A stretch of DNA of 11,392 nt from Gallionella sp. (GCA_030690245.1 JAUYGW010000038.1:1-11392); one strand, 5' to 3'; counted from the first letter of the stretch, positions 1-7,568 are shown. Numbers and translations are program-made. The notes: generated from the letters alone by a model not told the origin.

Positions 1-241
1 GCAGTTTGCCCGCGACGTACCTCTGCGAGCCCGTCTGCAGGTACTCCCCGGCGATCTCGGCGAGGCGGCGGTAGAACACCAGGTTATGCCACTCGGTTTT
101 TTCCTGTTTCTCGCCGCTCTTGTCCTTCCAGTTTTCGGAGGTCGCCAGCGTGGCGTTGGTCACCGCTTCGCCATTGGTCATATAGCGCGTTTCCGGGTCT
201 TTGCCCAGGCGGCCTATCAGAATCACTTTATTCACCGACAT
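1..241 (-). CDS. ssb: Single-stranded DNA-binding protein, 5' part (3' end outside window)
   Basis: SSB coats single-stranded DNA during replication, recombination and repair, and recruits partners through its acidic C-terminal tip. The 80 visible codons begin [17 protein letters not shown] and continue through [20 protein letters not shown], which is the N-terminal OB-fold of bacterial SSB, ending near the KGSQ/GKL strand. The rest of the OB-fold, the glycine/glutamine-rich linker and the tip lie beyond position 1, so they cannot be judged. The start at 241 is well supported: AAAGGAG lies 6 bases upstream and the first residues match the family exactly. That Shine-Dalgarno is inside the last codons of the MFS gene, whose stop codon ends one base before the ssb start, so the two genes are probably cotranscribed and perhaps translationally coupled. 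Confidence 0.95.
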   Translation of the reverse strand, partial: MSVNKVILIGRLGKDPETRYMTNGEAVTNATLATSENWKDKSGEKQEKTEWHNLVFYRRLAEIAGEYLQTGSQRYVAGKL

Positions 242-242
242 G

Positions 243-1601
243 TCATGCTCCTTTCGCTATGAGTTGTTCCACCGCCGCTTCGTCAAACCCGTGCCTGTCC
301 ACCTTGAGGCAGGCCATATTTTCCGCTGCGACCACCATCACTTCGCGCACCCCGGGGAGTTGCGCGAGACGCCGGCGCAATTCTACCGCAGCGGCGTCAT
401 CCATTTCCGGCAAATGATACAGCCGGGTGCGCACCGGCGCCGGAGGCTGCATGCCGGAGGCCACCGCCAGCCACACCAGCAGCAGCACGATGCCGAACAC
501 AAACACGGCATTGCCGCCGACAAACTGCATCAACGCGCCGCCCACTGTCGCGCCGAAAAACGCGCCGAGGAACTGCACGCTGCTGTATACGCCCATCGCC
601 GTGCCCCTGGCGGACAGCGGCGCAATCACGCTGATCAGCGCGGGCAGCTTGGCTTCCAGCACGTTGAACGCGGTAAAGAACACCAGCAGCCCGGCGGTCA
701 CGCCCCACAGGCTGTGCTGGGCGAACAGCAGCATGAATTGCGCGAGCACCGACAACGCGATGGCCAGCACGAACACCTGCTTCACCTTGCCCTTCTTTTC
801 CGAGATGATGATAAGCGGCAGCATCAGCACAAATGCCGCCAGCATCACAGGCAGATAAACCTTCCAGTGCTGCGACACATCCAGATCATCGGCCTGCAGC
901 AGGAACGGCACCTGCATGAACACCGACATCAAAATCGCGTGCACCGAGAAAATGCCGAAATCGAGGCGCAGCAATTCCTTGTTGCGCAGCACTTCGCCGA
1001 AACGTTTCCGGTTCGCTTCGGTGTCGCTATGGAAGCGCGTAATCGCCGGATCTGGAATCACGAAGCGCACCACCAGCAAGGCCAGCAAGGCCAGCACGCC
1101 GGTCAGCGCAAAGATGCCGGGCACGCCGAGCAGGCCGTTGAGCACCGGGGACAAAACCAGCGACAGCGAGAACGTGACGCCGATGGTCATGCCGATCATC
1201 GCCATCGCCCTGGTGCGCACTTCTTCGCGCGTGAGGTCGGCGGTCAGCGCCATCACCGCGGCATTGATCGCGCCCGCGCCCTGGATGGCGCGGCCGGCAA
1301 TCACCCAATAGATGTTATCCGCCGACGCTGCGATGAAACTGCCCAGAGCGAACACCAGCAAGCCGCCATAAATGACCGGCTTGCGCCCGTAGCGGTCGGA
1401 CAGCCAGCCGGCCGGGAGCTGCAGGATCGCCTGGGTCAGCCCGTAGGCGCCGAGCGCGATGCCCATCAGCAGATGGCTCTCGCCGCCGGGCAGTTGCTCC
1501 GAATACACCGCGAAGATCGGCAGGATGATGAACAGCCCCAGCATGCGCAGGCCATAAATGCTCGCCAAGCCAAAGCTGGCGCGGCGTTCAACCGCAGTCA
1601 T
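243..1601 (-). CDS. MFS transporter, YajR-like, with C-terminal soluble domain
   Basis: A 452-residue inner-membrane major facilitator, presumably a proton-driven exporter; the substrate cannot be read from sequence. The N-terminal half has the MFS motif A in the loop after the second helix ([10 protein letters not shown], about residues 65-74) and the conserved [16 protein letters not shown] helix near 104-119. About twelve hydrophobic segments run to about residue 382. A soluble tail of about 60 residues follows ([10 protein letters not shown]... to the end) with an alternating strand/helix pattern. E. coli YajR has the same layout and nearly the same length (454 aa), with a ferredoxin-like C-terminal domain, so I place this protein in that group by inference. 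The start is uncertain: ATG at 1601 (MTAVERRAS) fits the family, while ATG at 1619 adds MPATNT; neither has a clear Shine-Dalgarno. It overlaps nothing and leads directly into ssb. Confidence 0.9.
   Translation of the reverse strand: MTAVERRASFGLASIYGLRMLGLFIILPIFAVYSEQLPGGESHLLMGIALGAYGLTQAILQLPAGWLSDRYGRKPVIYGGLLVFALGSFIAASADNIYWVIAGRAIQGAGAINAAVMALTADLTREEVRTRAMAMIGMTIGVTFSLSLVLSPVLNGLLGVPGIFALTGVLALLALLVVRFVIPDPAITRFHSDTEANRKRFGEVLRNKELLRLDFGIFSVHAILMSVFMQVPFLLQADDLDVSQHWKVYLPVMLAAFVLMLPLIIISEKKGKVKQVFVLAIALSVLAQFMLLFAQHSLWGVTAGLLVFFTAFNVLEAKLPALISVIAPLSARGTAMGVYSSVQFLGAFFGATVGGALMQFVGGNAVFVFGIVLLLVWLAVASGMQPPAPVRTRLYHLPEMDDAAAVELRRRLAQLPGVREVMVVAAENMACLKVDRHGFDEAAVEQLIAKGA
248..254 (-). 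promoter_or_regulatory. Shine-Dalgarno of ssb, inside the MFS coding end
   Basis: AAAGGAG on the minus strand, 6 bases before the ssb ATG. It is coding sequence for the last residues (AKGA) of the MFS transporter, so ribosomes finishing that gene arrive directly at the ssb initiation region. Confidence 0.8.
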
Positions 1602-1651
1602 GGTATTTGTCGCAGGCATGGATGATTTTGGAAAGGTGCAAAAAGTCGCGC

Positions 1652-1660
1652 ATTTTAGCA
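1652..1660 (-). promoter_or_regulatory. Candidate extended -10 promoter for MFS-ssb
   Basis: Minus strand reads TGCTAAAAT: an extended -10 TG, then TAAAAT (5 of 6 to consensus). It lies 33 bases upstream of the ATG at 1619 and 51 upstream of the ATG at 1601, giving a short leader. No good -35 hexamer is seen about 17 bases further up, as is common for extended -10 promoters. This is a motif match only. Confidence 0.4.
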
Positions 1661-1701
1661 GGTCGCCACACTTGCCGACAGATTTGCGCAAGAGCGGCGT
1701 A

Positions 1702-1776
1702 CTAGATGGCAATGGTGCAGACTTGATACCGGAGCAACTGGAGGCCTGAGACAGCCTGGAACCGTGGTCTGTCCAT
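1702..1776 (-). CDS. Possible 24-residue small ORF between the cyclase and MFS genes
   Basis: A short frame starting MDRPRFQAVSG and ending with TAG at 1702-1704. What recommends it is a full GGAGG Shine-Dalgarno at 1785-1789, exactly 8 bases before the ATG and 3 bases after the cyclase stop codon. The peptide resembles no family I know and has no clear membrane segment or signal peptide. GGAGG could also pair with CCTC just before the ATG (GAGG-AAAA-CCTC), partly hiding the ribosome site. It could be a chance frame, a leader peptide, or the remnant of a gene end. Confidence 0.25.
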   Translation of the reverse strand: MDRPRFQAVSGLQLLRYQVCTIAI

Positions 1777-1792
1777 GAGGTTTTCCTCCGCA

Positions 1793-3316
1793 CTACATAA
1801 TCTCTTGCATCCCCGGCTGATACATCTTGACGTTGTCGCGGCCGTTTTTCTTGGCATGGTACATGGCGATGTCGGCGCTTTTGACCAGCAGCTTCTCGTC
1901 GGCGCCATGCTCGGGATAGACCGCAACGCCGATGCTCGATGAGATATGCAGGGTATAGCCGGCCAGCTCGAAAGGCTGGGCGAGCGCATGGCGTATTTTC
2001 TCGCCGACCGTACTGGCATCCTGTTCCGCTTCGATGACTGGCAGCAGCACGACGAATTCGTCGCCGCCGATCCGCGCTGCGGTGTCCGATGCGCGCAGGC
2101 AATCCTGGATGCGCTGCGCGGCTTCCTTGAGCAGCAGATCGCCCACCGCGTGGCCATAGGTATCGTTGATAGGCTTGAACTTGTCCAGGTCGAGGAACAT
2201 CAGCGCCAAATGATTACGGTCGCGTTTGGCGGCGGCAAGCGCCTGTTGCAGGCGGTCGCCGAACAGCGCACGGTTGGGCAGGTGGGTAAGCCCGTCGTAT
2301 TGGGCCATGCGGCGCATATGCTCCTCGATGTCCTTGCGCTCGGTGATGTCGGTGGAAATGCCGCACAGTGCATAGATGCTGCCGTCCCCATGCCGCAGCG
2401 GGAGCTTGACCGACAGATAGACCGCCGTGAGCCCGGTGAGGATGTTGGGGATGGTCTCTTCGGCCTGGATCGTCTCCCCGCCCTGCAAGACGCGGAGATC
2501 ATCCTCGCGCCGGCCGGCTGCGGTGTCGGCGTCGAAAAATTTGTAATCGTCATAGCCCACGATCTCCTCCATCGGCGCATCGAACAGTTTGCGCAGCAGG
2601 CGATTGGCGAACAGGTAGCGGCCCTGGCTGTCCTTCACGTAGATGTAGGCGCTGACGTTTTCCAGAATGTCGGAAAGCAGCTTCTCGCTCTCCCTGAGCG
2701 CCTGATCGGCATGGCTCCGCTCGAGCGCAATTTCAGCCAGGTTGGCCGTCTGCTCGATCAGGTGGATGTCGGCCTCCGCCGGTTTGCGCGACTCACGGAG
2801 ATAAATGGCGAGCGTGCCGAGCACCTTGCCGGAAGCGGTGTGGATCGGCTCCGACCAGCAGGCTCTCAACGCTGCCTGGCGCGCGAGCTCCTGACAGGGC
2901 GTCCAGTAGGGATGACTCTGGATGTCCTCGACGATGACGCGCTGTCCGGTAAAGGCGGCGGTGCCACAGGAGCCGGCGCCGATACCGATTTCAATCCCGT
3001 CGAGCGCCGCATTGAAAAAACCGGGCAGGCTGGGAGCTGCGCCGGTCAGGAGATGCTTGCCCTCGCTGTCGAGCAGCGAGATGCTGCACAGCATGGCGGG
3101 ATTTTCCTGCTCCACACCCCGCACGATGGCTTCCAGTATGGTGGCCAGCGGTGCGCCGTGGGCCAGCAGTTCAAGGACATGGTTGCGGGATTGTTCGCGC
3201 TGTGCGGAATGTTCGCGGTCGCAGGCATCACGGGCAAGCCTGCGATTGATGCGGATGATGTAGATGGCGGTGCCGATGATGCCGCCCAGCAGCAAGACAA
3301 TCTCTATCTCCAGCAT
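1793..3316 (-). CDS. Membrane-anchored GAF-PAS-GGDEF diguanylate cyclase
   Basis: A 507-residue predicted enzyme making cyclic di-GMP from two GTP. An N-terminal hydrophobic segment (about residues 5-22, followed by basic residues) anchors it to the inner membrane. A GAF-type domain spans roughly 45-200, a PAS domain about 212-330 ending in the usual CGISTDITERK linker, and the GGDEF domain about 335-500. The catalytic site is intact: FLDLDKFKPIND (374-385) carries the metal-binding Asp, and the signature is a canonical GGDEF at 417-421. RASD at 408-411 is an RxxD inhibitory site at the usual five-residue spacing, so product inhibition is expected. No EAL or HD-GYP domain follows, so no phosphodiesterase activity is predicted. 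The start at 3316 has GAGAGG 5 bases upstream. It lies 79 bases after acpS; its input signal is unknown. Confidence 0.93.
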   Translation of the reverse strand: MLEIEIVLLLGGIIGTAIYIIRINRRLARDACDREHSAQREQSRNHVLELLAHGAPLATILEAIVRGVEQENPAMLCSISLLDSEGKHLLTGAAPSLPGFFNAALDGIEIGIGAGSCGTAAFTGQRVIVEDIQSHPYWTPCQELARQAALRACWSEPIHTASGKVLGTLAIYLRESRKPAEADIHLIEQTANLAEIALERSHADQALRESEKLLSDILENVSAYIYVKDSQGRYLFANRLLRKLFDAPMEEIVGYDDYKFFDADTAAGRREDDLRVLQGGETIQAEETIPNILTGLTAVYLSVKLPLRHGDGSIYALCGISTDITERKDIEEHMRRMAQYDGLTHLPNRALFGDRLQQALAAAKRDRNHLALMFLDLDKFKPINDTYGHAVGDLLLKEAAQRIQDCLRASDTAARIGGDEFVVLLPVIEAEQDASTVGEKIRHALAQPFELAGYTLHISSSIGVAVYPEHGADEKLLVKSADIAMYHAKKNGRDNVKMYQPGMQEIM

Positions 3317-3395
3317 GCCTGCCTCTCACCCGAACGATAGTTCAAAGAACCATAGGCCCGCGCAAGGTGGGTTGAACGCATACCCACGCCACCCC

Positions 3396-3776
3396 TTAAT
3401 TGCTCTCCAGCACCACGAAAGCGACGATCATGTCGCGCTCGTCGCTGATGGAAAGATGGTGGCCGTTGATGCCCAGTTGCGCCAGATAGACGCGCAAGGT
3501 CTCGTCGAACTGCAATACCGGCTTGCCGAGGCCATCGTGCGTGACGCCGATGCGCTGGAAGCTGACGGGGTGGCGCATGCCGCTGCCGACCGCCTTGGCG
3601 AACGCCTCCTTGGCGGCGAAACGCTTCGCCAGAAACCTGGCCGGATCGGTATGCGCGCCCAATTCCTGCAATTCGCTTTCACTCAACAGCCGCTCGGCGA
3701 GGCGAACATCGTAACGCGCAAACATTTTTTCGATGCGCGCGTATTCGACGATGTCGGTACCGATGCCGAAGATCAT
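3396..3776 (-). CDS. acpS: Holo-[acyl-carrier-protein] synthase
   Basis: Cytosolic enzyme that moves 4'-phosphopantetheine from CoA to the serine of apo-ACP, activating the carrier for fatty acid synthesis. The 126-residue product has the usual AcpS length. It shows the N-terminal GIGTDIVEYARIEK motif with the metal-binding Asp (D8) and the FAAKEAFAKA motif with the second metal ligand Glu (E57) and following lysine (K61); LSISDERD near 108-115 is the typical C-terminal strand. The ATG at 3776 follows the pdxJ stop after only three bases, so the two are almost certainly cotranscribed; pdxJ-acpS is a common pair in proteobacteria. No strong Shine-Dalgarno is visible, and translation may depend on coupling to pdxJ. 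Confidence 0.97.
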   Translation of the reverse strand: MIFGIGTDIVEYARIEKMFARYDVRLAERLLSESELQELGAHTDPARFLAKRFAAKEAFAKAVGSGMRHPVSFQRIGVTHDGLGKPVLQFDETLRVYLAQLGINGHHLSISDERDMIVAFVVLESN

Positions 3777-3779
3777 CAG

Positions 3780-4517
3780 TCATTCCCGCGCAGGCGGGAA
3801 CCCAGTTATCAAAAGGCCCTTCATCTTCCGCACCGCCGCATCCAGCCCGATGAACAGCGATTCGGCGATGATGGCGTGGCCGATGTTGAGTTCGACGATG
3901 TTGGGGATCGCGACGATGGGCTGCACGTTGTGATAATGCAGGCCGTGCCCGGCATTCACCTGCAAGCCTTGCGCATGTGCGTGTTCCGCCGCGACACGGA
4001 TGCGCTCCAGCTCATGTTCGCGCTCCTGCACGCTGTCCGCGTCGGCATATTTGCCGGTATGCAATTCCACCACCGGCGCGCCGCTGCGCCGCGCCGCATC
4101 GATCTGTTTCTGGTCCGGGTCGATGAACAGCGATACGCGGATGCCCGCCGCCGCGCACCGCTCGCAGGCCGATTTGACGGCATCGAAGTAACGCATTACG
4201 TCGAGCCCGCCTTCGGTGGTCAGCTCCTCGCGGCGTTCCGGCACCAGGCACAGATCGTGCGGCTTGATGCGCAGCGCGTTCGCGATCATTTCTTCGGTGA
4301 CGGCGCACTCGAGATTCATGCGCGTTTGCAGCATGTCGCGCAGGATTTCGACATCGCGATCCTGGATATGGCGGCGGTCTTCGCGCAGGTGCAGCGTGAT
4401 CGCGTCGGCGCCGGCCTCCTCGCAGATCAGCGCGGCGCGCACCACGTTGGGGTAACGCGACCCGCGCGCCTGGCGCAAGGTGGCGACATGGTCGATATTC
4501 AGTCCGAGTTTTATCAT
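3780..4517 (-). CDS. pdxJ: Pyridoxine 5'-phosphate synthase
   Basis: Cytosolic TIM-barrel enzyme that condenses 1-deoxy-D-xylulose 5-phosphate with 3-amino-2-oxopropyl phosphate to give pyridoxine 5'-phosphate in the DXP-dependent vitamin B6 pathway. It opens with [16 protein letters not shown], the family N terminus. Active-site segments are visible: HLREDRRHI (H43, E46, H50), NLE ending in E70, and [11 protein letters not shown] (H191), two residues offset from the E. coli positions. Length is 245 residues against about 243 in E. coli. The body ends normally at AVRKMKGLL; the last nine residues (ITGFPPARE) and the stop codon largely fall within a small palindromic repeat, so the tail looks acquired. 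The start at 4517 is preceded by an A-rich stretch with only a weak GAAAG as ribosome site. Confidence 0.97.
   Translation of the reverse strand: MIKLGLNIDHVATLRQARGSRYPNVVRAALICEEAGADAITLHLREDRRHIQDRDVEILRDMLQTRMNLECAVTEEMIANALRIKPHDLCLVPERREELTTEGGLDVMRYFDAVKSACERCAAAGIRVSLFIDPDQKQIDAARRSGAPVVELHTGKYADADSVQEREHELERIRVAAEHAHAQGLQVNAGHGLHYHNVQPIVAIPNIVELNIGHAIIAESLFIGLDAAVRKMKGLLITGFPPARE
3782..3801. repeat. ATTCCC-type palindrome covering the pdxJ 3' end
   Basis: Perfect 7-bp arms TTCCCGC (3783-3789) and GCGGGAA (3794-3800) flank a 4-base GCAG loop. The form ATTCCC-N8-GGGAA resembles the dispersed dRS3 repeat of Neisseria (ATTCCC-N8-GGGAAT) and similar short palindromes in other proteobacteria; this kinship is inferred from the motif alone. 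Read on the minus strand, it encodes the last PdxJ residues and contributes to its TGA. Confidence 0.65.
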
Positions 4518-4535
4518 TTTTAACTTTCTTTTTTA

Positions 4536-4682
4536 TCCGCAGATTTCGCAGATTTCGCAGATTTCGCAGATTAAACAGATTAAACGAATGCAAAACATAG
4601 ATCGCTCTCGGTTGTAAAGATGATGCTGCCGCTGCGATGATTTAGTCGTTTTTAAATCTGGTTAATCTGCGTAATCTGCGGA
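4536..4682. repeat. Inverted repeat with 9-bp CAGATT units between recO and pdxJ
   Basis: Outer arms are TCCGCAGATTTCGCAGATT (4536-4554) and its inverted copy at 4664-4682, with one mismatch in 19. The left arm is extended as a tandem array of five 9-bp units (three CGCAGATTT, then CGCAGATTA and AACAGATTA) at 4538-4582; the right arm has about three units. The middle, about 80 bases, is unique sequence. The element fills most of the 182-base gap and ends about 18 bases before the pdxJ start. No promoter or U-tract terminator is convincing. Confidence 0.8.
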
Positions 4683-4699
4683 CAACTGTTTTTTCGGTT

Positions 4700-5425
4700 C
4701 TAGAGTTTCTGCAAATCCTTGATCAGTTCGCGCGTGTGCAAAATTTTTCCGCCGAGATGGTGGTTCAGCAGCATGCGCATCAGTTGCTTGCTCTGCTGCG
4801 CGGTGAGCGGGTCGGCATAGTCGTCCGCCGCCATGTCGAGCAGGGTCTTGCCCAGCACCGGCAATCCGACTTGCGTGTCGCCGTCATCCAACAAGGCTCC
4901 GCGCTCCACGGCATAACGATAGCAGACTTCCGGCCGTATCGGTTCGCCGCTGCCCGCCTCGCGTTCCAGCGCCAGCGCGTAGCCCAGTTCCTGCAGCAGG
5001 TGTTTCTCGAAGCAGCGCAGCGTGGCGGCGTGGTCGGTCTCGTGCGCCAGGCGGTGCAAGGTGGCGCGGTAATAATCGAACAGTTGCTCATGCGGGTCGT
5101 CGCGCGCCAGCAGATTGAGCAGCAGTTCGTTGAGATAGAAGCCGCACATCAGCGCCGTGCCTTGCAGATAGGGCTGGCCGCCCTGCCATTCCGCGCTGTG
5201 CAGCGTGCGCACCTCGCCCTTGCCGAACCAGCTTAATTGCAGCGGCTGGAAGTTCATCAGCACCCCGCGCAGCGCCGATCTCGGGCGGCGCGCGCCGCGC
5301 GCCATGACCGGCAGGCGTCCGTGCCGGCGGCTGAAGACATCGAGAATCAGGCTGGTTTCGCGGAACGGGTAGCTGTGCAGCACGAAGGCGGGCTCGTCCT
5401 CTATCTTGTGCCTGTGCGTGGCCAT
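4700..5425 (-). CDS. recO: DNA repair protein RecO
   Basis: RecO works with RecR (and RecF) to load RecA onto SSB-coated single-stranded DNA at gaps, and can anneal complementary strands. The 241-residue product has the N-terminal OB-fold (about residues 10-82: PAFVLHSYPFRETSLILDVFSRRHGRLPVMARGARRPRS) and a helical C-terminal domain with the family segment LMCGFYLNELLLNLLARDDPHEQLFDYY at about 92-119. There are too few cysteines for the zinc site found in some RecO proteins, which is normal for proteobacteria. The ATG at 5425 lacks a clear Shine-Dalgarno. The gene is separated from era by 153 bases holding a palindromic repeat, so it may depend on read-through. SSB, a RecO partner, is encoded at the far end of the window. 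Confidence 0.96.
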   Translation of the reverse strand: MATHRHKIEDEPAFVLHSYPFRETSLILDVFSRRHGRLPVMARGARRPRSALRGVLMNFQPLQLSWFGKGEVRTLHSAEWQGGQPYLQGTALMCGFYLNELLLNLLARDDPHEQLFDYYRATLHRLAHETDHAATLRCFEKHLLQELGYALALEREAGSGEPIRPEVCYRYAVERGALLDDGDTQVGLPVLGKTLLDMAADDYADPLTAQQSKQLMRMLLNHHLGGKILHTRELIKDLQKL

Positions 5426-5445
5426 TCAACCAAAACTGCAGTTAA

Positions 5446-5548
5446 ACCACGAAGAGCGCGAAGGAGAACAACTGCGCATTGAATTTGCCTTACTTGCCTC
5501 ACCAGCAATCCCGCGAAAACTCTTCGTGGCCTTCGTGCGCTTCGTGGT
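5446..5548. repeat. Inverted repeat with CACGAAG units between era and recO
   Basis: Arms ACCACGAAGAGCGCGAAGG (5446-5464) and the inverse of 5530-5548 match at 17 of 19 positions. Inside the right arm there is a further CACGAAG copy, so the unit CACGAAGNN recurs with a 9-bp period. The same unit family forms the repeat at 10514-10620. No U-tract follows either arm, so it does not look like a standard terminator. Confidence 0.75.
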
Positions 5549-5578
5549 GAAATAGGTTTTCAGGTTCACTGCCATCCC

Positions 5579-6511
5579 TCATTCGTAACCGAGAGATTTC
5601 AGCACGCGTGCGTCATCCGCCCAACCGCTGCGGACTTTGACGAATACTTCGAGAAACACCTTGCCGCCGAACAGCTTTTCCATGTCCAGCCGCGCCTGGG
5701 TGGCGATCTCTTTCAGCTTCTCGCCTTTCTTGCCGATCAGCATCGCCTTGTGCGCTTCCTTATCCACCAGGATCGCGGCGCTAATGCGGCGCAGCTTGCC
5801 TTCCATCTTGAATTGCTCGATCACCACGCTGACCGAATACGGCAGCTCTTCGCCGGTGAAGCGGAACACTTTCTCGCGCAGCATTTCCGCAGCCAGAAAC
5901 TTTTCGCTGCGATCGGTGATGTCGTCTGCGTCGTAGATCAATTCGCCTGGAGGCAGATGGCGGCGCAAGGCTTCGCGCAGCTCGTCGAGCTTGCTGCCCA
6001 GCTTGGCGCTGACCGGCACGATGGCGGCAAATTTGAAATCGGCCGCGACGCGCTCGGCGAATGCGAACAATTGACCTTTGTCCGCCACTTCGTCGATCTT
6101 GTTGATCACCAGCAATACCGGGCGATTGTCCGGCAGCAGCTTGAGCACTTCCTGGTCGCGCTCGTCATAGCGCAGCGCTTCCAGCACGAATACCACGACC
6201 TGCACGTCGCGCAGGCTGCTGGTCACGACGCGGTTCATGCCGCGGTTCAGCGCGTTCAGGTGCTTGGTCTGGAACCCGGGGGTATCGACGAATACAAATT
6301 GCGCGTGCTCGTCGGTGAATATGCCGTGAATGCGGTGGCGCGTAGTCTGCGCCTTGCGCGAAGTGATGCTGATCTTCTGCCCGATCAGATGATTGAGCAG
6401 CGTGGACTTGCCCACGTTGGGGCGCCCGACGATGGCGATGTAGCCGCTGCGAAATGGTTCGGGCGGGCTATCCGTGTTGTGGGTGCTCGCAAGGTCTTGT
6501 TGTTCGGTCAT
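5579..6511 (-). CDS. era: GTPase Era
   Basis: Essential GTPase that binds near the 3' end of 16S rRNA and assists 30S subunit maturation, with the membrane-peripheral behaviour known for the family. In the 310-residue product, G1 is GRPNVGKS (29-36), the switch I region ends TTRHR (56-60), G3 is DTPG (76-79), G4 NKID (137-140) and G5 SAK (168-170). The C-terminal KH RNA-binding domain has its loop at IGKKGEKLK (about 259-267) and ends KSLGYE. The start at 6511 is chosen because its ATG overlaps the rnc TGA (ATGA) and gives an N-terminal extension of only about 20 residues before the G domain; the frame stays open upstream, but that would run through rnc. The rnc-era overlap is conserved in many bacteria and implies coupled translation. 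Confidence 0.97.
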   Translation of the reverse strand: MTEQQDLASTHNTDSPPEPFRSGYIAIVGRPNVGKSTLLNHLIGQKISITSRKAQTTRHRIHGIFTDEHAQFVFVDTPGFQTKHLNALNRGMNRVVTSSLRDVQVVVFVLEALRYDERDQEVLKLLPDNRPVLLVINKIDEVADKGQLFAFAERVAADFKFAAIVPVSAKLGSKLDELREALRRHLPPGELIYDADDITDRSEKFLAAEMLREKVFRFTGEELPYSVSVVIEQFKMEGKLRRISAAILVDKEAHKAMLIGKKGEKLKEIATQARLDMEKLFGGKVFLEVFVKVRSGWADDARVLKSLGYE

Positions 6512-7191
6512 GATGTCTTTGTCAATTGTTGATAGGCGGCTTGCGCCGCCTGTTGCTCGGCGTTGCGGCGGCTGCTGCCCTCGCCGCGCGTGGATATTTT
6601 CAATGACGGAATAACGCATTCCACCTGGAAAGATTGGGCATGGGCTTCGCCTTGTGTGGCGACAATACTGTAGACCGGCAAGGGGATGCGCTTGCCTTGC
6701 AGATACTCCTGCAACAGGGTTTTTGCGTCCTTGCCCAGCGTTTGCACGTCGACTTGCGCAAGATAAGGCACCAGCAAATTCAGCACGACTTTTTCGGCAT
6801 CGGCAAAGCCGCTATCCAGCAACACCGCGCCGAACAAGGCTTCCATCGCATCGGCCAGGATGGAAGGCCGACTGAAGCCGCCACTCTTGCGTTCGCCTTC
6901 ACCCAGCTTTAAATATCCGCCCAGATCGAGCTGTTGCGCGAGGACCACAAGCGTTTCTTCCTTGACCAGATTGGATCGCAACCTGGATAGCTCGCCTTCG
7001 CTCAATTGCGGATAAGCAGTATAAAGATATTTTGCAACGATGCAGCCCAGCACGCTGTCGCCCAAAAATTCCAGGCGCTCGTTGTGCTCCGGCGCGTAGC
7101 TGCGGTGGGTCAAAGCGCGTTGCAGCAATTGGGGCTGCGCAAAAATATGCCCCAATTGCCTGCATAGCGGGCTGCTCTGTTTATTTGGCAC
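6508..7191 (-). CDS. rnc: Ribonuclease III
   Basis: Double-strand-specific endoribonuclease that processes rRNA precursors and many mRNAs. The catalytic domain carries the signature [13 protein letters not shown], and DAMEALFGA follows; a double-stranded RNA-binding domain covers about residues 155-224. I choose the GTG at 7191 as start: it gives 227 residues (E. coli has 226) and puts the acidic catalytic residues at E38, E41, D45, D114 and E117, the same numbers as in E. coli. This start overlaps the end of the DUF4845 gene by 11 bases, suggesting translational coupling. The frame remains open up to another GTG/ATG near 7251, but that would overlap the upstream gene by about 70 bases and add sequence unlike RNase III. 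No strong Shine-Dalgarno precedes the GTG. Confidence 0.95.
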   Translation of the reverse strand: MPNKQSSPLCRQLGHIFAQPQLLQRALTHRSYAPEHNERLEFLGDSVLGCIVAKYLYTAYPQLSEGELSRLRSNLVKEETLVVLAQQLDLGGYLKLGEGERKSGGFSRPSILADAMEALFGAVLLDSGFADAEKVVLNLLVPYLAQVDVQTLGKDAKTLLQEYLQGKRIPLPVYSIVATQGEAHAQSFQVECVIPSLKISTRGEGSSRRNAEQQAAQAAYQQLTKTS

Positions 7192-7552
7192 TGGCCGGAC
7201 TAAAGTCCAAATACAGGCTGATGTTGCCCGCCAGCGGTATTTTGACGGCATAGCTCGCGTTCAACACCAATCGCCCGCCATCGCTGGTGATCTCGATATC
7301 CTCCGCATTGACCGCATTGATACCGTCAATCGAGGCGCGCTTGGTAAAGGACATACGGATGTCGCGCAGGCTGGCTTTCTGCATTTCCGGATCATTGGCT
7401 ATTGTGTCGAAGATGCTGCCGATTTTCGCATCCTCCATGTACGCCGGGATGAGTTTCAACCCGGTGGTGATGACAAGCACCAGGATAACCGCCCCGAAAA
7501 TAAACCCGGAAAAACTCAACCCACGTTGTTTTGCTGGCATTGCCTTGTTCAT
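7181..7552 (-). CDS. DUF4845 family small membrane protein
   Basis: A 123-residue protein of unknown function. A basic N terminus (MNKAMPAKQRG) is followed by a hydrophobic segment at about residues 13-35 and then a soluble domain, so it is probably a single-span inner-membrane protein with its C-terminal part in the periplasm. Its position between lepB and rnc and its pilin-like N-terminal hydrophobic helix match the DUF4845 family as I know it from Betaproteobacteria and Gammaproteobacteria. The ATG at 7552 is preferred: purine-rich GGGGGAAGAGGAA lies just upstream, and it sits 16 bases after the lepB stop. An internal ATG four codons later is a possible alternative. Its end overlaps the rnc GTG start by 11 bases. 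Confidence 0.85.
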   Translation of the reverse strand: MNKAMPAKQRGLSFSGFIFGAVILVLVITTGLKLIPAYMEDAKIGSIFDTIANDPEMQKASLRDIRMSFTKRASIDGINAVNAEDIEITSDGGRLVLNASYAVKIPLAGNISLYLDFSPASAK

Positions 7553-7568
7553 TTCCTCTTCCCCCGCA

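Noticed and set aside
201..1625. Long plus-strand open frame rich in His, Gln and Arg
   Set aside because: It runs antisense to the MFS gene and its composition is what the reverse strand of a GC-biased membrane-protein gene gives; no family motif, and the minus strand is clearly coding.
3367..3387. Hairpin GTGGGT/ACCCAC between acpS and the cyclase gene as a terminator
   Set aside because: Only 6 bp with a 9-base loop and no T-tract on either strand.
1946..4523. Plus-strand open frames opposite the cyclase, acpS and pdxJ
   Set aside because: Antisense shadows: the minus-strand genes have catalytic motifs throughout, while these frames resemble no known protein.
4538..4582. Short regular repeats considered as a CRISPR array
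   Set aside because: Units are 9 bp and directly adjacent with no spacers; no cas genes nearby.
5434..5443. Perfect palindrome AACTGCAGTT upstream of recO as an operator
   Set aside because: Ten bases with a common restriction-type core; no second copy or promoter context to support it.
5750..6532. Plus-strand 260-codon frame opposite era
   Set aside because: Era has all G motifs on the other strand; the opposite frame is a codon-bias artefact.
7197..7208. GGACT-AA-AGTCC hairpin at the rnc start as a regulatory structure
   Set aside because: Five-bp arms with a two-base loop inside coding sequence; too weak to claim.
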